DNA of 64,000 nt. It comes from Rosellinia necatrix. Its lineage: Eukaryota; Ascomycota; Sordariomycetes; Xylariales; Xylariaceae. The stretch covers positions 806,001 through 870,000 of the forward strand of contig JAGYVD010000005.1 of assembly GCA_021209875.1 (NCBI GenBank), read 5' to 3'. Below are positions 54,904 through 64,000 of the stretch, one piece after another. The number at the start of each line of letters is the position of its first letter. Position 1 is the first letter of the stretch. A program made the translations under genes and the position numbers. The notes under the pieces are model-generated. The model searched no databases and was not told the origin of the DNA. It saw only the letters and a list, made by a program, of their open reading frames with translations.

Positions 54904-55720
54904 ATGGCTGCTAACCCCGTCGTATTGATTCTCGGCTCTGGCCCCCGAGTTGGCGCCTCGATAGCCCAGAAGTTCGCCAGCAGCGGCTACAGGGTCGCCG
55001 TCACCTCGAGGAAGGGCACTGGCAGCAAGACGGCGGAGGGGTACTTCTCCGTGAAGGCGGATTTCACCAAGCCGGACTCGATCCCGGCCGTCTTCGCGTC
55101 GGTCAAGGCCGAGTTCGACTCGGCCCCCAGCGTGGTAATCTACAACGCGGCGACGCTTACCCCTTCCCCGGACAAGGATGCCCTCTTCTCCATCCCGGTA
55201 GACAGCGTGGTGTCCGACCTAAACGTCAACACCGTCAGCCCCTACGTCGCGGCGCAGCAGGCGGTGGCGGGGTGGGAGACGCTCCCGGCGGACGCCACGA
55301 AGACCTTCATCTACACCGGCAACATCCTCAACGTGTCCGTCATACCGCTGCCGCTCTACACGACGCTGGGCATAGGGAAGGCCGGCTCGGGGTTCTGGAT
55401 CGGCGTCGCCGACGGCACGTATTCGAAGCAAGGATACCGGTAAGGCAGTCCTCCCTCCCCCCAGCAGACATACGACACACACACACACACTCTCTCTCTC
55501 TCTCTCTCTCTCTTTTGCCTAAGAAGTAAACCACTGACCTAATTCCGCACCGCTGTTTAGTTTCTTCTACGCCGATGAGCGCAAGGCCGACGGCGGGAGC
55601 GTAGGGTCCGAGATCGACGGGCCTGCCCATGCCGACTTTTACGCGCAGCTCGCGAACCGCGAGGGCGAGGTGCCGTGGCTTGCCACCTTCGTGAAGGGCA
55701 AGGGTTATGTGAAGTTCTAA
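54904..55720 (+). CDS. atypical short-chain dehydrogenase-like protein
   Basis: Exons 54904-55439 and 55561-55720 give 231 residues. The N-terminal VVLILGSGPRVGASIAQKFA is a Rossmann GxGxxxG loop, followed by VAVTSRKG, which suggests NADP preference. VIYNAATLTP stands for the NAG motif and VNTVSPYVAAQQAV fits the following helix. The usual YxxxK is not clean: the region reads YTTLGIGKAGSGFW. Catalysis may therefore differ from classical SDRs. The intron holds AC and TC microsatellites (about 55475-55514). The gene is convergent with the Zn2Cys6 regulator, 148 bases away. Confidence 0.83.
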
Positions 55721-55868
55721 TAGAATCCCCGCCCTGTGTCCGGGCGAGCGAGTGAGTGGTATAGTGAGGAGTTCGGAGTGAGTAGGCGGGGGCATGAACG
55801 CGCGTGTGTGTGTATCTACAACCCTATAGTTACAAGATCCTCACGTCCTGTGAGTGAGCTTTGTTCCG

Positions 55869-56718
55869 CTATACTAGCAAGATGATATCCCCCTGGCTCC
55901 CAAAGCAAGTCGCAAGATCTCTCGTAGCGGCGCCTTCCGCGCCTCTGCCGCGCCACACGCTCTCCATCATCTCCAGCGCCTTGTAGACCGTGCCGAAGAC
56001 GCTCGGCGGCCGCAGCCTCTCCGCCAGCGCGCGGAACCGGGGCTCCCGCGCGGCCTCCGCGAGGCAGCCCGCGACGCCGAACGGCCACGTCATGGTGCGC
56101 AGCAAGGAAGGCTGCGCCAGGTGGTCCGACAGCAGCTCGGCGACCCGGCCGACGTGGTGCCGCACCTCCGGGCTCGCGGGCTGCCACCCGGACACGACGA
56201 CGCAGAGGTAGAGCAGCGCCGCGTGCGCCCAGACGCGCGTGACCGTAGACGTCTGGTCCTTCGCCGCGCCGCGCCGCTCGGCGGCGTCCTCCCCTGCGAG
56301 GATATCGAAGAGACCCCCGTCGTCCGCGGGGGCTGCCGCCGCCGCCCCCGGCTCGGCCTCGAGCCGCGCGAGCCCGGCTTCCAGCGCGCACTTGACACGC
56401 GCCGCGCGGCGGACGAGCTCCATGACGTCGAGGTCGCCGGCCGCCCCGCGCCGCCTCTTCCACGCGTCGAGCGCGGCGATCTCGCCGATCCGCAGGAACG
56501 CCCAGTTCTGGCAGCCCACGACCGCCTCGAGATCGACGGGCGGCCCCGTGCCGTCCCCGCCGCCGAGGAGGAGGCCGTCGTGGTACTCGTGGAGCCTCGG
56601 CGGCTCCCGGAGGGCCGTGCTCGCGACGACGTCGTCGTGTAGCAGCAGGGCCGTCGAGAACAGGAACGCGGCCCGCTCCGCGCTCTCGATCCCGGGGAAC
56701 TGCGAGGCCGGCGACGAC

Positions 56719-56762
<44 letters not shown>

Positions 56763-57692
56763 CGATCCGAGACGGCCCAGGATCACGTCGAATCGCGCCC
56801 GCGGCCCCATCGCGCCGCCGGGCCCTGCGCTGTCGAGGATCTGCCCGAAGAGCGCCAGCGCGGCGCCGTGGTGCGCGCGGCGGTTCTCGAAGCTCAGCAC
56901 GGCGCCCTCGAAGCGCTGCAGCTGCACGATGCCCGCCAGGATGCGCGCGGCGCCGTGCAGGTGGCCGCCGACGCCCGCGTCGTCGTCGTTGACGACACGC
57001 AGCGCGCGCCCCAGCGTCGCGAACGCGTCCCCCGTCTGCGCGAGGACCGTCTCCCACAACGCGTTGTTGTTGTTGTCGTTGTTGTTGTCCGCCGTGCTGC
57101 TGCTGCCGCTGCCGCCGCCGCCGCCGCCTTGCGCGAGCGAGAAGAAATACGGGCTCAGACAGAGCATCGCCTGCCGCACGACCGGGCTGTTCAGCATCAT
57201 CTCGAGCAGCCACGCGCGCCCGCCCCGCGCCGCCGGAGGCCGGTAGAACGGGAACAGGAACGGCTGCACCCGCTCGAGATAGAACATCATGAGGACCGTG
57301 TCCGGCGGCCCGGACCGCGCGCTCCCCTGCCGCGCCGCCTCTCCGCTTATGAGGGCACAGCCGGTCCGGCCGCCCGGGGTCGTCGTCGTTGGCGGAGGGG
57401 CAGCCGGGCCGACATCGACCCGGCCGCTGGGGAGGCCGGCCACGCGCCCCTCGCGACGCAGGTGGGCGTGGTCCCTGACCTCCTGCCGGAACCGCGCGGC
57501 CATGCGGTCCTGCCTCGGCCCGCCGTCCATCCACCCCGGCTTTTCCGGCCCGGAGTGGCACGTCAGGCGGAGCGCGGCGCACGTCTCGCACACCGGGCGC
57601 CTCTCGTCGCATTTCTTGCGCCGCAGCCGGCAGGTCCAGCAGCCGTTGAAGCTCCTCGCGGTGCCGGTGTGACGACGCCCTTCAAGGGCCAT
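55869..57692 (-). CDS. Zn2Cys6 transcription factor with fungal-specific regulatory domain
   Basis: Intronless, 607 residues. A binuclear zinc cluster lies at residues ~18-45: GCWTCRLRRKKCDERRPVCE followed by TCAALRLTC, giving CxxCx6Cx5-8CxxCx6C. A long fungal transcription factor domain follows (DTVLMMFYLERVQPFLFPFY, SPVVRQAMLCLSPYFFSL, VWAHAALLYLCVVVSGWQ) with the usual C-terminus GSQGDIILL. The middle carries Gly, Asn and an 11-Ser run encoded by a GAC-type trinucleotide repeat at 56712-56760. It is strongly GC-rich. Its targets may include the neighbouring SDR-like and dioxygenase genes, but no evidence beyond position supports this. Confidence 0.92.
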
Positions 57693-58409
57693 GTTTGAGG
57701 GAGGGATGGGGGAGATATTCGTTTAGGATAACTAGTGTCTCTTTAGTCGGATTACGGGTAACTAACTAGTTAATGTAGTTAACTAGTTAATTAGTTAGAG
57801 CTTTACATACCTAGTTTGCCGAGACTTGTTAGACATCACATTTCGGGATTGGTCCTTCGACCCCACGCGCATCCATCCAGAGACTTTGAAGGGCAAAAAG
57901 AATGATGTATTCGAAGTGGAGGGATCGATCCCAGCCATCCAGTAGCTTGACTTAAATACAGCACTACCTAGGCCTACACCTTCCGTCACTAGATTACACC
58001 TTTGCACCTGCCACCTTACAGAAGCGACTTGGGAATAAACAGGGGAGATGTGAGCTGCGTGCGTGCGGGTCTTCTTCTTATTATTCGTTCTATTTTATTA
58101 CTTTTCTAAGCCCGCAATTTCGTGATATTCGGAGATAAGGTAGCTAGCCATTACCGCTTTCGACTGCTGAAATGATGAGCTCCGAAGGTAATAACGAAAG
58201 ACACCCATTAATTATAACTGTCCAAGGCCGGGGAGCCGACGATGTTATCCTGCATTGTTTATCACCAAATTTGGATTACACTATAGTACTACTGCTGAAA
58301 CGCCGCCGATGGCTCTACCGTCACAAATCCAAGCTTGAGTAATAGTTTCGTATTTCCACTCCTGTGAATGTAGCTCTCGGATGCGATACTCAGGTTTCTA
58401 AGTGCCGTC
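57693..58409. other. intergenic
   Basis: Promoter of the zinc-cluster gene, with TAGTTAACTAGTTA-type repeats at about 57755-57800. No gene found. Confidence 0.5.
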
Positions 58410-59668
58410 TCATGGAGAGGCGTGGCTTGGGATGTTGACCATCGCGATAGGGTTGTCTGCCGTTCCGTCACCACCCATCTCGGGGACTGAGGTGCCATCC
58501 TTCCCCTTCCCCTTCCCCTTCCCCTTCTCCTCTTCCTTCTTCCTCGCCGGCGATCGCCAGCCGGCACGCGAGGTTGCCACCAACCTTGGTCTCGCGCGTC
58601 CATCGAAGGGCATGTTGCGGTGGAGCGGTATGTGATTGATTCGCCAATCGAAAACACTGGCATACACCATCCGGAAAGCCGCCAGCGCCATCAGCCCGCC
58701 AATCATGGCGCCGCCGACGATGTCGTACCAGCTGTGCGTGTGGTCGATGATGAGGGTCCCGCATAGTAGGACGGCGCCGAGGATAGGCAATACGATAGCA
58801 ATGAGCTTCCACAGGGGTGTATGATAATTGGCGAACACCTTCAGCTTGGCGTTCAGGTACAGACTGATGTATACCATCGCTGCTACCATGGTGGTCGAAT
58901 GGCCACTCGGGAACCCCTGCATTGCATTTCGAAGCCCCCTCGCGTTTGTTGTGGCGCAAACGTCCATAGTCCACATATCCTTCCGGAAGCCAATTCCGTT
59001 CAAGCCAGTCTTGTTACCTCCGTACATTGCATGCTCAGGGTGCGGTTGGCAGACGTCATAAAAATTAGGCCTCAAGCCTCCGACGAATGCTTTCGTAGTA
59101 GCTTGAAACGCGGAAGATGTTAGAAGGGCGTAGACGAAGCCTAAAATTGCGTTGTTCAAATCCCAGAAACTCCGAGTCCGGCAATGCACGAGCAATATGA
59201 GAAGGATAGGGATGGTAATGGCGATTAGGGCAATTAGCCAGTTACTGACCATTTGCGGCTGGGCTGGGTATGCAAAATCGGGAGGTATATCCGAGGTAGA
59301 ATTCGGACTTAGGTCGCCATTGTCTGCTGAGACGTCTAATGGGAATATGCGAGTGCCGATCGGTTGAGCCAAGTAATATGTCTTGACGATATCAGCTGCA
59401 CGCGTTGCCAGTTTCGACGAAATAAAATAGAAAGGAACCAACTTACCGGGAAGGTAACGGCTCCGACGAGAAATATGGTCAGTAGATCCGACCAAGAAAT
59501 CTTAACCCACTGCCCAAATGTAGGGCGCTTTTCTATCAAGTATGGTTCCCGTGTAGGCCATATCGATGACAACCCTCGCGGTTTGGGGTTTGAGCCCGGC
59601 GGATGTTGTGAGCCCGCTCCAGGTGCAGAAATGATGGGCGACCGCACAGAACCGGGGTTGCTAGGCAT
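58410..59668 (-). CDS. PAP2-family lipid phosphate phosphatase, multi-pass membrane
   Basis: Exons 59668-59447 and 59381-58410 give 397 residues. The intron is 65 bases with donor GTAAGT; the junction reads GAVTFP/TYYLAQPIG. It dephosphorylates lipid phosphates such as phosphatidate or diacylglycerol pyrophosphate. PAP2 signature 1 is KAFVGGLRP, signature 2 is GFPSGHSTT and signature 3 is the IIDHTHSWYD region with the catalytic His and Asp. Signature 3 normally begins SR; here it is TL, a variant I recall in some fungal members. About five or six hydrophobic segments are visible (WLIALIAITIPILLILLVH). The C-terminal tail carries a Lys-Gly repeat. An in-frame Met at 59725 is an alternative start. 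Confidence 0.88.
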
Positions 59669-59725
59669 CTGAACCATGAAGAGACGCGAAGTCGGGCAGT
59701 GGGGTTGTTGCGTAGGTATAGCCAC

Positions 59726-60427
59726 AGAGCGTAAGACAATTTATGAACGCCAAACCCAAGCGGCAAACGAAGGCTTCATGGCGGTATATTCTAAAACGGC
59801 GTTATGGGGATTCCAGCAGGAATCATGTTAGTTGATACCCAGCAGCTGACTGACGTATGCAAGCATCAAGCAAACCTCCGCAGAGCTTTGCTTCCTCATA
59901 CGTTGGTGTGGGCAGAACCCGAGGTAGACTTGCCAGTATAGGACATTCTTCTTGCTTGGTTTGTAGATTTGGCCCGTAAGGAAAGGTGCTACGGAAAAGA
60001 AGCAGAAGCCACGTTTGACAGAAAGGAGACATCAGAACCACTCTTGCCTTATGCAGGCATACGCAGCAATTGGAAGATTGCTAAACATGAAGTTGTCGAT
60101 TGAAGTAATACATATTATGTAGGCTCCCAAATTCAGGTGGGTTTGATCTATTTGGAGGACAGCCGTGGTCCGCTCTCATTAGGAGTTGAAGAACGTTGAG
60201 CATCATGGCCCACACATATAGAATACTAGTCTCTGTATACTTGTTTGTGTATACCTAGATAAACGTCATCACGGCGTGGTAGTTTGAATCTTCTGACGTT
60301 TAATCCTAGCGGTCCACGTATAAACCGACTCGAAAACTGCACAGCCAGGTTTAGCATCCTTTCTCGTTTTAAGATAAGTAAAGACCTACAGGGCTGCAGA
60401 GACAGTAGACGCTACTGTTGAAGTCAA
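59726..60427. other. intergenic
   Basis: Between the PAP2 promoter and the SelO 3' end. Nothing recognised. Confidence 0.5.
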
Positions 60428-62440
60428 CTATGAGCTACAGCTGCACTGTAAAGCTCGCCCAACCTTCGGCACGTCGGAAATCCATCGGGTCTCCTCCTCT
60501 TTATCTCCGTCGTAAGTTTTACCATCGAAATCACGTCCAGCCCAGCTATCCTCAAACGGATGTAGTGCCATGGTCATAACCCTATCCAAAACATCCCTCT
60601 CCTTCTCTTTCTCGACACGGCGGATGACCTCGTCGAGGATCCAGCCCCGAGGAATGAAACTTGGGTTCACCTTTTTCATGGCTTCGGTGCGCTGTGAGTC
60701 GGCTTCCTCGGATACGGCAGAGTCATTGCCCCAATCCTCCAGGATGCGTTGTCTCCATATCTCAAGCCAGGCACCGACGCGTTTGCGACCCTCTTCCTCG
60801 CCCCCAAGACCCGTAACACCATCTTGGTAGAAGAAGACTGATGCTTTATCATGGCGCGCCTGCTCCGAGTCCAACTCGGATATTTTAACAGTGCTCAAGC
60901 GCCTGAAAAACAAATTGAAGTCTAGCTCTAAAGCTTCCATCGTGTCAAGCAATTCGCTGAACAGTTGATCAAAATCACTCTCCTTGAAATTCTTCAGGCC
61001 CAGTCGTGCTGTCATGGCCCTCTTGTATTCGCCGAGAAACACGGCCTTGTACTCTTCCCCGGCCTGTTTGATGAGCTTCTCGGCCCTCGCAACAAGCTCA
61101 TCCGTCTGGTCTTCCGTAACGCCATCGTTGACGAACTTTTCGTCGTCCACTCCCTTGCCAGCACCTAAAAGTTCACCTAGGGATTCCCCTAACCGCACGA
61201 GGTTCCACCATATGATGCTAGGTTGGTTTCTATAGCTATAGCGTAACAGAGAATCATCGTGATTAGGTGTGTACATGGGATCAAAGTTATCCATGAATGC
61301 GAAAGGACCGAAGTCGATACTTAACCCAAATAAGGACGTATTATCGGTGTTTAGCACGCCGTTCATGAAACCATACGCCTGCCACTTCGCCACTGTCAGC
61401 GCATTCCTCCGCACAATCTCCCTGTACAAGCGCGTGAAGCGGTTCTCGGCCGACTCAGGCGGCCCCTCCAACGCATCAGACGGCACACCGCGCTCCGGCG
61501 GTGGGCTTTCCGTCGGCTTGTCCGGGTCTCGGAGGCGGGCGGGCAGTGTTTCCCAGCCACCGAATACATCCTCGGCAAGATAGCTGGCGAGCTGGCGAAT
61601 AAGCTTGCGATCGCCCCGCGAGCGGAGAATATCGAAATTGCCGATGCGCAGCCAGGTCTGCGCAAAGCGCGCCACGATGGCGCCGGGCTCGATCATCTCG
61701 CGGCGCACCTTCTCGTGCGGCAGGAGCGTCAGGCTCAGGGCGCGCGTGGTCGGTATGCCGAGGGCGTTCAGCGCCTCGCTGACGACGAATTCCCGGATGC
61801 TACTCCGCAGCACGGCCTTGCCGTCCGCGAAGCGGCTGTATGGCGTCATCCCCGCGCCCTTGAGCTGCAATTCGTACCGGACATTTGTTTGGGGGTTCGT
61901 GGTCTCGAAGAGGGATATGGCGCGCCCGTCGCCGAGCTGCCCGGCCCAGGACCCAAATTGGAAGCCGCCGTAGCACTGTGCCCATGGATACCCCCCCTCG
62001 CGCCTCTCCTCGTCCCAGCCTTGGATCTTGTTCCCGGCCACCGTGGCGACGAAATCGGCGCTCTTCTCGTCACCGGGACGGATGCCGAGGTCGCGCATAC
62101 CCGCGGGGCTCACGGCGAGGAGCTCAGGCTCCTTCACGGGCTGCGGGCGCACCCAGGTGAAGATGGCATCGCGCACCGTCCGGGGTCTGATCTCGCCCCG
62201 GGGTGTCTTATCCGAGTCTGCCGGTGTCGGGTATAAGCCGTCGGCCGGTAGCTTCGATGTGAGATTCCATGACTTTGGGATGTCGTTTATTGATGCGCCG
62301 ACGGCAGCGGGAGCACCGTCAGCCGTGGAGGCAGTCATGTGCTGGGCGCGTTGGAGGAGTGCTCGGCGGAAGGGTCCGTTACTCCTGCTGAGGAGGAGGG
62401 CTCGAGGATTCTGGCGGGTAAGGATACGGCTAAAGAGCAT
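60428..62440 (-). CDS. mitochondrial protein adenylyltransferase SelO (FMP40/YdiU family)
   Basis: Intronless, 670 residues. A pseudokinase-fold enzyme that transfers AMP to proteins in mitochondria, linked to redox stress. The N-terminal 35 residues are basic and Ser/Arg-rich, as in a mitochondrial presequence. Family motifs: YGGFQFGSWAGQLGDGRAIS, ELQLKGAGMTPYSRFADG, AVLRSSIREFVVSEALNALG, VARFAQTWLRIGNFDI, MNGVLNTDNTSLFGLSIDFG, then FAFMDNFDP (active site). The C-terminal LQCSCSS matches the end of the family, where animal SelO carries selenocysteine. Nothing looks broken. Confidence 0.95.
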   Translation of the reverse strand: MLFSRILTRQNPRALLLSRSNGPFRRALLQRAQHMTASTADGAPAAVGASINDIPKSWNLTSKLPADGLYPTPADSDKTPRGEIRPRTVRDAIFTWVRPQPVKEPELLAVSPAGMRDLGIRPGDEKSADFVATVAGNKIQGWDEERREGGYPWAQCYGGFQFGSWAGQLGDGRAISLFETTNPQTNVRYELQLKGAGMTPYSRFADGKAVLRSSIREFVVSEALNALGIPTTRALSLTLLPHEKVRREMIEPGAIVARFAQTWLRIGNFDILRSRGDRKLIRQLASYLAEDVFGGWETLPARLRDPDKPTESPPPERGVPSDALEGPPESAENRFTRLYREIVRRNALTVAKWQAYGFMNGVLNTDNTSLFGLSIDFGPFAFMDNFDPMYTPNHDDSLLRYSYRNQPSIIWWNLVRLGESLGELLGAGKGVDDEKFVNDGVTEDQTDELVARAEKLIKQAGEEYKAVFLGEYKRAMTARLGLKNFKESDFDQLFSELLDTMEALELDFNLFFRRLSTVKISELDSEQARHDKASVFFYQDGVTGLGGEEEGRKRVGAWLEIWRQRILEDWGNDSAVSEEADSQRTEAMKKVNPSFIPRGWILDEVIRRVEKEKERDVLDRVMTMALHPFEDSWAGRDFDGKTYDGDKEEETRWISDVPKVGRALQCSCSS

Positions 62441-62974
62441 ACCAGCTCATGGAAGGAAAAGTCAGATCGACCGCATCTGCCGTTAGGATATACGAAGAAT
62501 TATGGAGGGGTATTGGCAGAAGGGGGGAGATATTGTACAGCAGTTTACTGAGATATACACTAATTGTAATGCTTAGCTGATCTGCCTAACCCACAATTGG
62601 CTGCAAGTATTGGGCGGGTACAAGTAGGTACCAGCAAGTCGGTATGGGGAATCGGCGACAGAAAATGTCGTCATCGATACAGCTCTCCACCCACTTATAC
62701 AGTGCCCGTGTCATATAATCGAATGTATCGCCATACTGAGTGTCTCGTCTTCCCAATGTGTAGCACACTCATTATAATTGAGTGATTAGTTCGCTTCTAG
62801 ACTAGTTATCTGTACAACTTCCATCAAACCGCCGTGGGGCAAAAAAACCCCTCTATACGTGCAGCTTCAAAGTCTAACCCCATCGCTGTTGACTCCACGA
62901 ATGCTCCATACTGTAATTTAAGGGCTGCCGCCGGCACCCAACTCCTTCCCTCTCTTTACACACGGGACGTAAAA
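62441..62974. other. divergent promoter of SelO and the aldo-keto reductase
   Basis: 534 bases without a coding signal. Confidence 0.5.
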
Positions 62975-64000
62975 ATGCATTCGATCTCGGCTGGCTCAGC
63001 TGCCGTCGAACCGGGCTCGTCCGGAACCGGCTCCAAACCAGATTCCATCCCGCATCTAAAATTAAACGACGGCTATGAAATCCCGATGGTGCGTAACCGA
63101 ACCCCACTTTATTCGCCTTGCCCAGGGTCATATTGCGCCTGTGCGACGGGCGAAACCACGATACTAATCTGTAATGCGCGGTCCAACAGCTCGCCTACGG
63201 GCTCGGCACCGCTCGCACGACAGAAGAGTCGGAGGAGACCGTAAGGCTCACAGCCATGGCGATCAGGAACGGGTATTACCATCTGGACGGCGCCCAATGT
63301 GAGCTGCGCACCCGTCTACCTACTATCTACCTCCCTACTATCTACCTCCCTACCCCTGGCCGTTGAAATCACCCACACGTACACACACACACACACACAT
63401 AATGCACTTGCGTGCGGCATTGCATTGCATTGTCCGGGTCGTAGAATGATAAAAGAAGAAAAAAACAAAAACAAAACGAACCTGTGCTCACTGACTTACC
63501 GCCAGCGTATAAAAACGAGGCCGCGCTCGGCGCGGCGATCGCGCAGTCGGGCGTGGACCGCGCGCGGCTCTTCGTGACGACGAAGCTGCAGAACGTGAAC
63601 ATGGACGCGAGCCGGGCGATCGACGAGTCGCTGGCGCGGCTGGGCCTCTCCTACGTCGACCTGTACCTGATCCACGCGCCGTTCGCGGCGGCGGCGGCGG
63701 CGGCCTCGTCCTCCTCGTCCTCGTCCTCCTCCTCCTCGGCGGCGGAGGTCCTGCGCGGCGCGTGGCGGGCGCTCGAGGCGATCCGCGCGTCCGGGCGGGC
63801 GCGGTCGATCGGCGTCTCCAACTTCTCCGTGCCGCACCTCGAGACCATCCTCGCGGGCGCGGACGTCGTCCCCGCCGTCAACCAGGTCGAGTTCCACCCC
63901 TACCTGCAGCACTCCGACGACGGGCTGCTCGCGTTCTGCCGCGCGAAGGGAATCGCCGTCGTCGCCTACGGCGCCCTGGCCCCCGTCGCGAGGGCTAGCC
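62975..64000 (+). CDS. aldo-keto reductase (cut off by the window end)
   Basis: NADPH-dependent carbonyl reductase with a TIM-barrel fold; only the first ~240 residues are in the window. Exons are 62975-63088, 63190-63298 and 63506 to the edge. Motifs: LNDGYEIPMLAYGLGTA, YYHLDGAQSYKNEAALG (catalytic Asp and Tyr), LFVTTKLQNVN (Lys), LSYVDLYLIHAPF (His), SIGVSNFSVPHLE and VNQVEFHPYLQ. Right after LIHAPF, a run of Ala then Ser (from about 63677) is inserted where most relatives have a short loop. It is encoded by GCG and TCC/TCG repeats. Intron 2 (207 bases) includes a CA microsatellite. The C-terminus lies outside. Confidence 0.93.

Noticed and set aside
55990..57698. Long plus-strand frames over the zinc-cluster gene
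   Set aside because: Shadows of a GC-rich minus-strand gene with clear family motifs.

Overview
The window comes from the nuclear genome of a filamentous ascomycete, most likely Pezizomycotina and probably a Sordariomycete-type fungus. Most genes are split by short GT-AG introns of about 47-100 bases with CTAAC/CTAAT branch-like motifs. Typical fungal families are present: a CFEM protein, a Zn2Cys6 regulator, a DUF6536-type membrane protein and LplA-like, SelO and Get5 orthologues. One repeat pair shows the one-way transition pattern expected of repeat-induced point mutation (RIP). I see no bacterial operons, plasmid genes, CRISPR arrays or viral genes. Exon limits were worked out by hand from splice signals and reading frame, without transcript data.

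Layout, left to right. 0-7 kb: a CFEM/GPI-anchor protein (2420-3579) and a nitrilase with a large low-complexity insert (4375-6597). 7-13 kb: a Ser-rich conserved protein (7209-8534, minus) and the mismatch-repair gene MLH3 (9692-12679), which has two single-base frame breaks in homopolymers. 13-19 kb: VPS11 (13052-16358) facing a lipoate-protein ligase full of amino-acid runs (16719-18510, minus). 19-25 kb: a multi-pass membrane protein (19907-21293, minus), a long gene-poor stretch and an SDR enzyme (23765-24974, minus). 25-37 kb: housekeeping genes, namely mitochondrial HSP60 (25917-27811), cofilin (30107-30949), GET5 (31499-32259, minus) and NOP2 (33078-36804). NOP2 has 23 inferred exons, two of them only 8 and 4 bases long. 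38-44 kb: a SET-domain protein (38481-39686, minus), tRNA-Gly(GCC) (41114-41184) and a secreted S33-type peptidase (42214-43728). 44-50 kb: an accessory, transposon-scarred segment with a GNAT gene that has no visible start, a RIP-mutated direct repeat around an LTR-like unit, a second LTR-like unit and a DUF6536-type gene (47073-49561). 49.8-64 kb: a histidine-phosphatase-like protein without its catalytic His, a LigB-type dioxygenase, an SDR-like protein, a Zn2Cys6 regulator, a PAP2 phosphatase, SelO, and an aldo-keto reductase cut by the right edge.

The housekeeping genes serve separate processes: ribosome maturation (NOP2), tail-anchored protein insertion (GET5), actin turnover (cofilin), vacuolar fusion (VPS11), mitochondrial folding (HSP60), mitochondrial lipoylation and AMPylation (lipoate ligase, SelO) and meiotic/mismatch repair (MLH3). 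The 49.8-57.7 kb group (dioxygenase, SDR, Zn2Cys6 regulator) could be a small regulated catabolic set, but this rests only on proximity. GC-rich genes in the window repeatedly carry trinucleotide-repeat expansions. Three genes (CFEM, MLH3, lipoate ligase) have apparent one-base breaks in homopolymers or simple repeats. These could be assembly errors or real polymorphism.
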